Assembly (NCBI GenBank): GCA_002732845.1
Contig: NVSZ01000046.1
Location: 12,796 to 22,854 of the forward strand
Source: Rhodospirillaceae bacterium
GTDB taxonomy: Bacteria; Pseudomonadota; Alphaproteobacteria; Rhodospirillales; Magnetovibrionaceae
Length of the DNA: 10,059 bases
Direction of reading: 5' to 3'
The notes below the pieces were generated by a model that made no database searches, was not told the origin of the DNA, and worked only from the letters and a program-made list of their open reading frames with translations. Of this stretch, positions 1 through 7,200 are shown in pieces. How positions within the stretch are numbered: the first letter of the stretch is position 1; every line of letters begins with the position of its first letter. Both the position numbers and the translations under genes were made by a program.

Positions 1-918
1 TTGTTGTTGCTCCCGTTATCGGGCCAAGCCGCCGATCCAATGCGCGGTATTGTCATTGGCACGGGCGGACCAAACGGCGTTTATTTTCCAACCGGCGTTG
101 GCCTGTGCAAAGCCGTCACAAAAACCATGAAGAACAAATTACCGTGTGTGGCGAAAAACTCTAAGGGGTCCGTCGATAACATTGAACGTCTGCGCGCGGG
201 CAAAATAAACTTTGGCATCGTGCAAAACGACACCCTGTTTTATGCCTTAAAGGGATATGGTCCGTTTAAGGGCAAAGGGAAATTTCCGAAACTGCGCACC
301 GCCCTTTCAATGTTCACCGAAACCTTCACCATTTTGGCCCGCAAGGATTCCGGTATTCGCACGCTGGATGACCTGAAAGGCAAACGGGTTAACATCGGCA
401 GTCTGGGGTCTGGTCAACGCGCCAGTATGGAATTGGTGATGTTGATGAAGGGCTGGACAAAGGCAACCTTTTCCAAGGTCTTTGAATTTACCTCTTCCGA
501 AATTTCCGGGGCCATATGTGACAACAAAGTCGATGCCATTGTCTATGTGATTGCGCACCCAAATCCGTCGATAAAAAAAGCCGCTCAGGCTTGTGAGACC
601 GTTCTGGTTCAAGTGTACGATCCGACCATCAAAAAAATGATTGAAAAATCCCCCTACCTTCAAGCCGCCCGCATTCGCGGTGGCACGTATCCGGGGTCTC
701 CTCAAACAACACTGACATTCGGCATTAAATCTACCTTGGTCACGACCATGGATATGGACTCTAAACGTGTGAAGTCCATGATTAAGGCGCTTTATTATAA
801 TTTTTCGGATTTATTGTATTCTCACCCGGCTTTGCACAACCTCACTCGGGACGCCGTCATGCCAACGGATGAAGTTGTCCCCGTGCATGCTGGTGCGGCA
901 CAATATTTCCTAGAATAA
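1..918 (+). CDS. TAXI family TRAP transporter solute-binding protein (5' partial)
   Basis: This is a periplasmic substrate-binding protein of the TAXI (TRAP-associated extracytoplasmic immunogenic) family, which captures small organic acids or amino acids such as glutamate for a membrane permease. The N-terminal GTGGPNGVYFPTG stretch (about residues 21-33) and the VQNDTLFYA, LDDLKGKRVNIGSLGSGQR and GTYPG stretches are typical of the family. The visible beginning, LLLPLSGQAAD, is the end of a signal peptide with likely cleavage near GQAA. The window opens inside the hydrophobic core, so the TTG codon at base 1 is probably not the start and roughly 10-20 residues are missing upstream. The stop is TAA at 916-918. 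A 7-bp hairpin overlaps this stop. The next gene is a DASS-type symporter, not the usual fused TRAP membrane subunit. The family call is firm; the substrate cannot be read from the sequence. Confidence 0.88.
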   Translation: MLLLPLSGQAADPMRGIVIGTGGPNGVYFPTGVGLCKAVTKTMKNKLPCVAKNSKGSVDNIERLRAGKINFGIVQNDTLFYALKGYGPFKGKGKFPKLRTALSMFTETFTILARKDSGIRTLDDLKGKRVNIGSLGSGQRASMELVMLMKGWTKATFSKVFEFTSSEISGAICDNKVDAIVYVIAHPNPSIKKAAQACETVLVQVYDPTIKKMIEKSPYLQAARIRGGTYPGSPQTTLTFGIKSTLVTTMDMDSKRVKSMIKALYYNFSDLLYSHPALHNLTRDAVMPTDEVVPVHAGAAQYFLE

Positions 919-932
919 TGAATTCTTCTAGG
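909..932 (+). terminator. 7-bp inverted repeat at the TAXI gene stop codon
   Basis: The perfect arms CCTAGAA (909-915) and TTCTAGG (926-932) enclose a 10-base loop that contains the TAA stop codon. The hairpin is followed by TCTTTATT, only a weak T tract. It could be a leaky terminator or an mRNA-protecting stem that makes the binding-protein message more abundant than the downstream symporter message. That function is inferred. Confidence 0.4.
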
Positions 933-963
933 TCTTTATTGCAAAAGCGTTTATCAGATCGTT

Positions 964-2424
964 ATGACAAATAAAACCTCCCCCCCCGCTCCGTCAACCA
1001 AAACATCCCTGCGCCCCGTTACTGTAATGGTTGGCCTTATTTTAGGGGCGGGCATCATTATGTCCCCGGCCCCCGAGGGCATGCCTGTTGAGGCCTGGAA
1101 AGTCCTTGGCGTGGCGCTGTGCATGGCGTTTTGGTGGTTATCCGAAGCCCTGCCCGTCCCCGTCACGGCTTTGTTGCCGCTGATTGCCTTTCCCATTTTG
1201 GGCCTGTTCAGCTTTAAAGTCACCGCCGCCCCATATGCGCACCCGCTGATCTTTTTATTCATGGGTGGATTTATCATTGCCAAGGCGATTGAGAGTTGGA
1301 ACCTGCATCAACGCATTGCGCTGCATATTGTCAAAGCCTTTGGCACCCGGCCCGATTATTTGATCGCCGGGTTTATGTTGGCGACGGCGTCGCTCAGCAT
1401 GTGGGTCAGCAATACTGCGACCACGGTGATGATGCTGCCCATTGCGATTTCCATTATCGGCGTATTAACGGAAAAAGAAGACGCGACGGTGGCCTCCAAT
1501 ACCGGTACGGCGTTGTTGTTGGGGATTGCTTATTCCGCAAGCATTGGCGGCGCGGGCACCTTGGTCGGCACGCCCCCCAATGCATTGCTGGCCGCGTTTG
1601 CTCAGGACAATTTGGGCATTGAATTGGGCTTTGCCGAATGGATGACCATTGGTTTGCCTGTTGTGTTTGTGATGTTGCCGTTGGCGTGGTTGTTGTTGAC
1701 ACGCGTCACCTGTCCGGTGGCCCGTGTGCCTATCCCCGGTGCCAAGGCCATCATCATAAAAGAAATTGAAGACCTAGGCCCCATGACGGTCGAAGAAAAA
1801 CGCGTCGCCGCAGTCTTTGCCCTGACCGCATTAAGCTGGGTGTTTCGCCCGCTTTTGACCAATGCGTTTCCAAACCTGGGCCTGACCGATTCCGGAATTG
1901 CCCTGATCGGGGCTATGTCGTTGTTTATCATTCCGTCCAATCAAAACGATGGGACGAGCCTGATGACTTGGCCCAAAGCCGTGCAATTACCGTGGGGGGT
2001 GTTGTTGTTGTTTGGCGGTGGTTTAAGCTTGGCCGGGGCCATTTCCAAAAGTGGTTTGGCCGATACCATTGGCGGCAGTTTGACAGGGTTGTCTGGATTT
2101 CCGATTTTGGTTTTGGTTGGGGCCGTTACGGTGTTAATCGTCTTTTTGACAGAAATCACATCCAACACGGCAACCACCGCCGTGTTTTTGCCCATTGTTG
2201 CAACCGTGGCCCACAGCACCGGCGTTGCCCCCTTGGAATTATTGGTTCCCGTGGCGTTGGCCGCATCGTGTGCGTTCATGATGCCCGTGGCAACACCGCC
2301 CAATGCCATCGTTTTTGCCAGTGATCGTTTAACCATCGGGCAAATGGCCAAGGCTGGATTTTTGCTGAACCTGATTGCCATATCGGTAATCATTTTCATC
2401 ACTTGGGCATTGGTTGCAAAATAA
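964..2424 (+). CDS. DASS/SLC13-type sodium-coupled anion symporter
   Basis: This is an inner-membrane transporter of the divalent anion:Na+ symporter family (SLC13, CitT/SdcS/VcINDY-like), whose members import dicarboxylates, citrate or sulfate with sodium. Its 486 residues match the family length. The two inverted structural repeats each carry the diagnostic signatures: SNTATT at 149-154 and again at 400-405, and TPPNA at 203-207 and 444-448, the first inside an IGGAGTLVGTPPN context. These form the two helical-hairpin tips and sodium sites in the known VcINDY fold. Hydrophobic segments run throughout, with a cytosolic loop around 250-285. The start is the only plausible one, because an in-frame TGA lies at 919-921 and no ATG, GTG or TTG codon intervenes. 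No Shine-Dalgarno sequence is visible before it. It lies 45 bases after the TAXI gene and ends at a strong terminator. The substrate is not determinable; sulfate- and dicarboxylate-type members look alike at this level. Confidence 0.9.
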   Translation: MTNKTSPPAPSTKTSLRPVTVMVGLILGAGIIMSPAPEGMPVEAWKVLGVALCMAFWWLSEALPVPVTALLPLIAFPILGLFSFKVTAAPYAHPLIFLFMGGFIIAKAIESWNLHQRIALHIVKAFGTRPDYLIAGFMLATASLSMWVSNTATTVMMLPIAISIIGVLTEKEDATVASNTGTALLLGIAYSASIGGAGTLVGTPPNALLAAFAQDNLGIELGFAEWMTIGLPVVFVMLPLAWLLLTRVTCPVARVPIPGAKAIIIKEIEDLGPMTVEEKRVAAVFALTALSWVFRPLLTNAFPNLGLTDSGIALIGAMSLFIIPSNQNDGTSLMTWPKAVQLPWGVLLLFGGGLSLAGAISKSGLADTIGGSLTGLSGFPILVLVGAVTVLIVFLTEITSNTATTAVFLPIVATVAHSTGVAPLELLVPVALAASCAFMMPVATPPNAIVFASDRLTIGQMAKAGFLLNLIAISVIIFITWALVAK

Positions 2425-2460
2425 AAAACGCCTGTTAATGAGTTTTAAGAGGCGTTTTTT
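2423..2460. terminator. Bidirectional intrinsic terminator
   Basis: AAAAAACGCC (2423-2432) pairs perfectly with GGCGTTTTTT (2451-2460) around an 18-base loop. The stem has a four-base GC core, and the T run on the + strand is mirrored by the A run, which becomes a T run on the - strand. It therefore fits termination of both the symporter (+) and the convergent 54-codon gene (-). Its left arm begins inside the symporter stop codon. Confidence 0.85.
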
Positions 2461-2482
2461 ATGAAGACCTTGTCCAGCGGAA

Positions 2483-2647
2483 TTATATGGACAGCATCGC
2501 TACAATCATAACAACAAATGCCGCCACGGCGATGATTGCCGTTCCGCCCACAACGGAAAGTAAGGCCAGCGGCCAATGACGTCTGCCGGGGGCGCCCCGC
2601 AGGTGTGCTGTATATTCTGGATGAATAGGCGTATGTGTATGCATCAT
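2483..2647 (-). CDS. Small single-span membrane protein, 54 aa, unknown function
   Basis: This short gene was found by reading the gap on the - strand. It begins with two consecutive ATG codons (2647-2642) and ends with TAA at 2485-2483. A near-ideal ribosome binding site, GAGGAGG, sits 7 bases before the first ATG, which strongly supports real translation. The product has a polar, histidine-rich N-terminus (MMHTHTPIHPEY) and a basic patch LRGAPGRRHWP around residues 17-26. One hydrophobic span follows, from about 27 to 54, rich in Ala, Val and Ile. The positive patch just before the span predicts an N-in single-pass inner-membrane topology. Upstream is a TATAAT box, and downstream is the bidirectional terminator, so it forms a self-contained transcription unit. 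I do not recognise a family. Small subunits or regulators of respiratory complexes and transporters have this shape, but that is only a resemblance. Confidence 0.75.
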   Translation of the reverse strand: MMHTHTPIHPEYTAHLRGAPGRRHWPLALLSVVGGTAIIAVAAFVVMIVAMLSI

Positions 2648-2653
2648 TTCAAA

Positions 2654-2660
2654 ACCTCCT
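2654..2660 (-). promoter_or_regulatory. Strong Shine-Dalgarno of the 54-aa gene
   Basis: The - strand reads AGGAGGT, part of the longer GAGGAGG run, a few bases before the ATG at 2647. It is by far the best ribosome binding site in the window; most other genes here show weak or no such site. Confidence 0.75.
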
Positions 2661-2684
2661 CAGCTAAGTGTTGAGATAAAAAAT

Positions 2685-2690
2685 ATTATA
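2685..2690 (-). promoter_or_regulatory. Candidate -10 box for the 54-aa gene
   Basis: The - strand reads a perfect TATAAT here, about 38 bases before the start codon, giving a predicted leader of roughly 30 bases. No good -35 hexamer is visible at 16-18 bases upstream, so the promoter may need an activator, or this match in AT-rich DNA may be chance. Confidence 0.45.
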
Positions 2691-2722
2691 CATAGGCGCT
2701 TCTAATTCTTTATCATTGTACA

Positions 2723-2743
2723 CTGAAAAGTCTATATTTTCAG
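2723..2743. promoter_or_regulatory. 7-7-7 inverted repeat, operator-like
   Basis: The perfect arms CTGAAAA (2723-2729) and TTTTCAG (2737-2743) flank a 7-base spacer, giving a 21-base dyad. It is centred about 43 bases upstream of the TATAAT box of the small gene and about 100 bases upstream of the thiol oxidoreductase. The half-site core TGAAAAG recurs at 2752-2758. A two-fold regulator site is plausible; no particular regulator is recognised. Confidence 0.4.
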
Positions 2744-2788
2744 CATCTTCATGAAAAGTTGAACAGGACGATCACGCTTCACATTTTT

Positions 2789-2830
2789 GTGAATGAATAT
2801 TTACGACGACTTTTATTCGTGAAAGAATAT
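2789..2830 (+). repeat. Direct repeat pair upstream of the FrnE-like gene
   Basis: GTGAATGAATAT (2789-2800) and GTGAAAGAATAT (2819-2830) match at 11 of 12 positions and start exactly 30 bases apart, close to three helical turns. The second copy ends 5 bases before the ATG at 2836 and supplies the only weak ribosome-binding stretch (GAAAG). Tandem sites on one DNA face suggest regulator binding, but the region is AT-rich and coincidence is possible. Confidence 0.35.
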
Positions 2831-2835
2831 CCCTT

Positions 2836-3459
2836 ATGTACATAGACGTCTGTTTCGATCTGATCTGCCCGTGGTGCTATATCGGCAAGCGCAGGCTTCA
2901 ACGTGCCTTGGGCTTACGCCCGGCTTTACAGGCCCAATTGCATTGGCGGCCCTTTTTGTTGAACCCAACAATGCAACCGGATGGCATAGACCATAAGGGC
3001 TATTTGTTGAATAAGTTTGGCAGCGAAGCCCGCGTTCGCAGGCTTTTAGGGGCCCTTGAACAAACCGGGCAAACCGAAGAAATCGATTTCCATTTTGAGG
3101 ACATCGAACAAACGCCAAATAGCACAAATGCTCACCGTTTGGTCCGTTATGGCAGTGAATTTGGCCAAGGCGAACCCGTGGTTGAAGCCCTCTTTCGCGC
3201 CTATTTTGTCGAAGGTCGCAACATTGGGCAATTGCAAGAACTCACCGCCATCGGCCAATCTGTGGGGCTAGACAGCAAAGCCGTTGAAACATATTTACAC
3301 AGTGAAAAAGATGTTGAATGGGTCAACAGCCAGAACGATGTCACCCACCGTTTGGGAATCAACGGCGTGCCGTGCTTTGTCATCAACCACGAAATGGCCT
3401 TGCAAGGTGCTCAACCCCCGGAAGTTTTGGCCCGTCTGTTCGATGCCGCTACGGCTTAA
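2836..3459 (+). CDS. FrnE/DsbA-family thiol oxidoreductase (cytoplasmic)
   Basis: This 207-residue protein belongs to the DsbA-like thioredoxin-fold family, closest in style to FrnE and 2-hydroxychromene-2-carboxylate isomerase-type proteins. The sequence opens with MYIDVCFDLICPWCYIGKR, the hallmark strand plus CPWC redox motif (Cys11, Cys14). It carries the helical insertion from about residue 50 to 165 and closes with GINGVPCFVI, the cis-proline loop (Pro179), followed by LQGAQPPEVL. There is no signal peptide, so it should act in the cytoplasm, in disulfide exchange or oxidative stress defence. The paired CxxC argues against the isomerase branch, which usually replaces the cysteines. An extra cysteine (Cys180) follows the cis-proline. 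Its stop codon overlaps the mfd stop on the other strand, and it diverges from the 54-codon gene. The fold call is firm; the exact substrate is unknown. Confidence 0.88.
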   Translation: MYIDVCFDLICPWCYIGKRRLQRALGLRPALQAQLHWRPFLLNPTMQPDGIDHKGYLLNKFGSEARVRRLLGALEQTGQTEEIDFHFEDIEQTPNSTNAHRLVRYGSEFGQGEPVVEALFRAYFVEGRNIGQLQELTAIGQSVGLDSKAVETYLHSEKDVEWVNSQNDVTHRLGINGVPCFVINHEMALQGAQPPEVLARLFDAATA

Positions 3460-6400
3460 GCTTTCGCAATATCCGCCAAGGTCTTTACCAATTGCGCGAC
3501 CCCCGTCAGGCGACTTTGCGGCCCATCCCAGCCGCGTTTGATGACCAGTTTTTGATCGGGGCGCAGTTTGACCGTGCCGACTTGATCGGTGATGTATTTG
3601 ACCAAGCCCATGGGATTTGGGAATTCGTTATTGCGAAACGACACCACGGCCCCCTTCGGTCCGCTATCAATCTTTTCAATTTGTGCCATCCGGCAGGCGC
3701 GTTTGATAGACACCGTTCCCAACAAGTTTTCGACTTCACCCGGTATGGGGCCAAAACGATCAATCATTTCGGCGGCAAAGGCTTCTGATTCTTGATCATC
3801 GTTCAGGCGCGATACCCGGCGATATAAATCCATGCGTAAATTCAGGTCCGAGACATAGCTTTCGGGAATAAGCACCGGAATGCCCAGCGAAACTTGTGGT
3901 GAATAGTTGTCTTGGGCCGCATCGCCGGAAATTTCGCCTTTGGCTTCGGCAACCGCCTCTTCCAACATTTGCTGATACAGCTCAACGCCGACTTCGCGGA
4001 TATGACCGGATTGTTCTTCACCCAACAGGTTTCCGGCTCCGCGAATGTCCAAATCATGAGACGCCAATTGGAATCCGGCGCCAAGTTTGTCCAAGGTCTG
4101 CATCACGGTCAGGCGTTTTTGGGCGCTGGGGGTCAGTTTACGCCCCGGCGGCAACGTCAAATAAGCAAAAGCGCGGATTTTCGACCGCCCCACCCGTCCG
4201 CGCAGCTGGTACAAAGCCGACAAACCAAACATATCGGCGCGGTGAATGATGATGGTGTTCACACTGGGCAGATCCAGTCCGCTTTCGATGATGTTGGTGG
4301 CCAACAGAACATCGTATTTAGCATCGTAAAAATCGGAAATAATGTCTTCTAAATCGCTGGGCGGCATTTGTCCGTTGACCACGGCGACCGAGACTTCGGG
4401 CACCAGCTCTTTCAACTGCCTTTTCAAAAACACTTGGTCTTGGATGCGCGGGCACACATAAAAGGTCTGCCCTCCCCGAAACCGTTCACGGATAATCGCT
4501 TCACGCACCACCACGGGGTCAAACGGCATAACAAATGTACGCACGGCCAGCCTGTCCACCGGCGGCGTGGCGATCAGGCTCATTTCGCGAACCCCCGTTA
4601 ACGCCAATTGCAGCGTTCTGGGGATCGGGGTCGCGGTCAATGTCAGCACATGCACATTGTCTTTTAAGGCTTTTAACTGTTCTTTGTGCTTCACACCAAA
4701 ATGCTGTTCTTCATCCACAATCAACAGGCCTAAATCGCGAAAGCCGATGTCTTTAGCCAGCAAAGCGTGGGTGCCGATGACGATATCAACATGACCGCTT
4801 TTCATGCCTTCTTTGGTGGCTTTCATGTCTTTTTGTGACACCAAGCGCGACAATTGAGCAACCTTAACCGGAAAGCCCTTAAAACGGTCTTGGAAATTGT
4901 TAAAATGCTGGCGCGCCAACAGTGTTGTCGGCACCACCAAGGCCACCTGACGCCCCGCCATGGATGCCGTAAACGCCGCGCGCAGGGCGACTTCGGTCTT
5001 GCCAAAGCCCACATCGCCGCACACCAAACGATCGGTCGCTTTGCCCGATCCTAAATCCCCGACCACATCGGAAATGGCGCGCGCTTGGTCTTCGGTTTCG
5101 GTGAACGGGAACCGCGCGGAAAATTCGTCTAAGGCTCCGGGATCGGAAATCATGCGTTCGGCGTGGCTGTGTTCGCGCGCCGCTGCCAACTTGATCAGTT
5201 CTTCGGCCATGTCTTTCAGGCGATGTTTCAGTCCGGCTTTACGCGCCTGCCAAGCCGCCCCGCCCAGTTTATCCAACCGTGCGCTGGTGTCTTCGGACCC
5301 ATACCGCGTGATCACATCGATGTTTTCGACGGGCAAAAACAGCTTATCTTCGCCGGAATAAATCAAAATCAAGCAATCGTGCCGAGCTCCGCCCAAATCA
5401 ATGGTGATCAGGCCTTGGTATTTGGCGATACCGTGTTCGACATGCACCACCATGTCGCCTTCGCTAAGGCTGGACACATCGGCGATGAAATTTTGTGCGG
5501 TGATTTTGCGTTTTCCGGGCCGCGTCAGGCGTTCGCCCAAAATGTCTTGTTCGGAAATAACCACCAAATCATCGGTGATAAAGCCGCGTTCCAGACCCAG
5601 CACGGCCACGCCCACTTGGCCTTTTTGCAAGCCTTCAACGTCTTGCCAGCCTTCGACCAGAACTTGGGATTTAAGACCGTGTTCGTTCATCACCGACATC
5701 AAACGTTCGCGGGTACCTTGGGTGTAGGCACCAATCAGCACGCGTTTGCCTTCGTTTGAAACGTGCCGCAAATGGCTTTCCAACACGTCAAAGACGTTCA
5801 CATTGGGGTCAACACGGGCATCGGAAAAATCGCGGCCCGCTTTGGCCCCAACATTAAGCGTATTTTCGCTTTTGGGGGCATCAAAGGGCGACAAATCGCC
5901 GACCGCAAACGGCTGCACGATCTGAGCAATTTCTTTGGCCTGCACATATAAACGTTCCGGCGGCACGGCGTTATACGGGTTTTCGGTGGTCTGCGCCCCC
6001 TTTGGCGCGTCCATAATGGATTTTCGCGCCACGTAGTATTCGTTGATCAGGTCCAGGCGGGCTTCGGTGGATTCGGTGGCTTGATGGTCAAACAACACCG
6101 CCGCGCCCACAACATAATCTAAAATCGTTTCCAACCGCCCGTCATAAAACAACGGCAACCAGTGTTCGACGCCTAAAAACCGTCGGCCTTCGGAAATGGA
6201 TTCGTATAAAGGATCAGATTTTGTTACCGCGCCAAACAACGCCCGGTATCCGGTGCGAAAGCGGCTGATCGCCTCTTCGTCCAACGGCACTTCGCTGACG
6301 GGTTTTAACGACAGATTTTTGATTTTCCTTGATGTGCGTTGCGTGGTCGCATCAAATTCGCGAAGGCTTTCGACCTCGTCGCCAAAAAAGTCCAGGCGCA

Positions 6401-6935
6401 CGGGATTTTCAGCCCCGGTGGGGAAAATATCAAACAAGCCGCCGCGCCGGGCAAATTCACCCGGTTCCATGACCGTTTGGGCGGCGTGATAGCCGTGTTC
6501 GACCAAATACGCTTCGATGGCACCAGATTCAAACTCATCCCCGACCGAGACCACCAAGGCCCCGCCCTTAAACGTTTCGCGCGGCGGAACCCGTTGTAAA
6601 AAGGCGCTGATGGTGGTGATAACGACGCGCGCCTGATCGCTTTTTTCCAACAATCTGGTCAGCGCATCAATGCGGCTGCTGACAATCGCGGTATTGGGCG
6701 ATACCCGGTCATATGGCAGGCAATCCCACGCCGGAAAATCGACGATATCGACATTGGGGGCAAAAAACTGCAAAGCATCAATCATCGCCGCCGCCGCCAC
6801 GTCATCGCGCGCTATAAACACCACGTCTTGGCCCGCATTTGCGATTTGGGCGATTATTCTTGCGTCTTGACCGCCCGGTGCTCCGGCAATCGTTACACGT
6901 CCGGGCTGTTTAAAAGTGTTTAAAAGTGAATTCAC
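3456..6935 (-). CDS. mfd: Transcription-repair coupling factor Mfd
   Basis: Mfd is a double-stranded DNA translocase that binds stalled RNA polymerase, pushes it off the lesion and recruits UvrA for transcription-coupled nucleotide excision repair. The 1159 residues match the usual length. The N-terminal UvrB-like region (about 1-380) includes GEFARRGGLFDIFP near 159-172 and has no intact Walker A, as is normal for Mfd. The RNA polymerase-interaction domain follows around 490-560 (VVHVEHGIAKYQG). The translocase core shows Walker A GDVGFGKT (640-647), DEEQ (741-744), LTATPIPRT (766-774) and QLRGRVGR (910-917). The TRG coupling motif lies at about 951-972 and the C-terminal UvrA-masking domain at about 1010-1150. 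The start is GTG (6935-6933), overlapping the sdhE TGA as GTGA. No clear Shine-Dalgarno is visible, so translational coupling to sdhE is likely. The gene appears intact. Confidence 0.98.
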   Translation of the reverse strand: MNSLLNTFKQPGRVTIAGAPGGQDARIIAQIANAGQDVVFIARDDVAAAAMIDALQFFAPNVDIVDFPAWDCLPYDRVSPNTAIVSSRIDALTRLLEKSDQARVVITTISAFLQRVPPRETFKGGALVVSVGDEFESGAIEAYLVEHGYHAAQTVMEPGEFARRGGLFDIFPTGAENPVRLDFFGDEVESLREFDATTQRTSRKIKNLSLKPVSEVPLDEEAISRFRTGYRALFGAVTKSDPLYESISEGRRFLGVEHWLPLFYDGRLETILDYVVGAAVLFDHQATESTEARLDLINEYYVARKSIMDAPKGAQTTENPYNAVPPERLYVQAKEIAQIVQPFAVGDLSPFDAPKSENTLNVGAKAGRDFSDARVDPNVNVFDVLESHLRHVSNEGKRVLIGAYTQGTRERLMSVMNEHGLKSQVLVEGWQDVEGLQKGQVGVAVLGLERGFITDDLVVISEQDILGERLTRPGKRKITAQNFIADVSSLSEGDMVVHVEHGIAKYQGLITIDLGGARHDCLILIYSGEDKLFLPVENIDVITRYGSEDTSARLDKLGGAAWQARKAGLKHRLKDMAEELIKLAAAREHSHAERMISDPGALDEFSARFPFTETEDQARAISDVVGDLGSGKATDRLVCGDVGFGKTEVALRAAFTASMAGRQVALVVPTTLLARQHFNNFQDRFKGFPVKVAQLSRLVSQKDMKATKEGMKSGHVDIVIGTHALLAKDIGFRDLGLLIVDEEQHFGVKHKEQLKALKDNVHVLTLTATPIPRTLQLALTGVREMSLIATPPVDRLAVRTFVMPFDPVVVREAIIRERFRGGQTFYVCPRIQDQVFLKRQLKELVPEVSVAVVNGQMPPSDLEDIISDFYDAKYDVLLATNIIESGLDLPSVNTIIIHRADMFGLSALYQLRGRVGRSKIRAFAYLTLPPGRKLTPSAQKRLTVMQTLDKLGAGFQLASHDLDIRGAGNLLGEEQSGHIREVGVELYQQMLEEAVAEAKGEISGDAAQDNYSPQVSLGIPVLIPESYVSDLNLRMDLYRRVSRLNDDQESEAFAAEMIDRFGPIPGEVENLLGTVSIKRACRMAQIEKIDSGPKGAVVSFRNNEFPNPMGLVKYITDQVGTVKLRPDQKLVIKRGWDGPQSRLTGVAQLVKTLADIAKA

Positions 6936-7189
6936 GAGGCACAGTCTTTACAATATTTTATCAACAATCGCATCACGGGCGTATCCCATTCGGCTGGCAC
7001 TTCATCTTTACCCGATGCCCAAGTAAAAAGATCTAAATCACTGTTTTTAAGCAATAATTCCAAATCCACGACATCTTGGTCCGACAGGGATTTCAAGTGT
7101 TTTCGGGCAAAGCCGCCAAAAAGCACATCGTTTTCCATCATGCCCATATGGGTGCAGTGAAATAACAGTCGTTTGCGATCGTTGTTCAT
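6932..7189 (-). CDS. sdhE: FAD assembly factor SdhE (SDH assembly factor 2 family)
   Basis: SdhE is a small cytoplasmic protein that promotes covalent attachment of FAD to the flavoprotein subunit of succinate dehydrogenase. The 85-residue length, the N-terminal RKRLLF, the central ENDVLFGGFARKHL and the C-terminal region with DVVDLELLL and DLDLFTWASGKDEVP fit the SdhE/Sdh5 family (YgfY in E. coli). The signature RGxxE loop reads MGMME here, at 15-19: Gly16 and Glu19 are kept but Arg15 is methionine. The C-terminus ends in CKDC (80-83). It is the first gene of an sdhE-mfd operon with a 4-base overlap and lies 43 bases from the divergent recG, an order I associate with alphaproteobacteria. No Shine-Dalgarno precedes the ATG; a -10-like TATTTA ends only 6 bases upstream, so a leaderless message is possible. 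The family call is secure and activity is likely but less certain. Confidence 0.9.
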   Translation of the reverse strand: MNNDRKRLLFHCTHMGMMENDVLFGGFARKHLKSLSDQDVVDLELLLKNSDLDLFTWASGKDEVPAEWDTPVMRLLIKYCKDCAS

Positions 7190-7200
7190 AACGGTATAAA
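7173..7200 (+). promoter_or_regulatory. Candidate recG promoter
   Basis: TTGCGA (7173-7178) and TATAAA (7195-7200) are separated by 16 bases and would start transcription around 7207, about 26 bases before the recG ATG. The -35 box lies inside the first codons of sdhE. The -10 box overlaps a - strand -10-like sequence for sdhE, so the two promoters could compete for polymerase. Confidence 0.45.

Noticed and set aside
1..3. TTG at base 1 as the true start of the TAXI gene
   Set aside because: The reading starts within the hydrophobic core of a signal peptide with no positively charged n-region, so the real start must lie upstream of the window.
954..1283. 109-codon frame on the - strand inside the symporter start
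   Set aside because: It is antisense to a well-supported DASS gene, has low-complexity Thr/Pro/Lys-rich content and no recognisable motif.
3912..4352. 146-codon + strand frame within mfd, and the other long + strand frames at 5163-5759
   Set aside because: These are antisense to mfd, whose protein motifs are continuous across the whole region. Long antisense frames are expected in GC-rich coding DNA.
6901..6930. Tandem TTTAAAAGTG repeat near the mfd start
   Set aside because: The two copies lie inside the first codons of mfd and encode its Leu-Leu-Asn-Thr-Phe-Lys N-terminus. A short coding coincidence is the simpler explanation.
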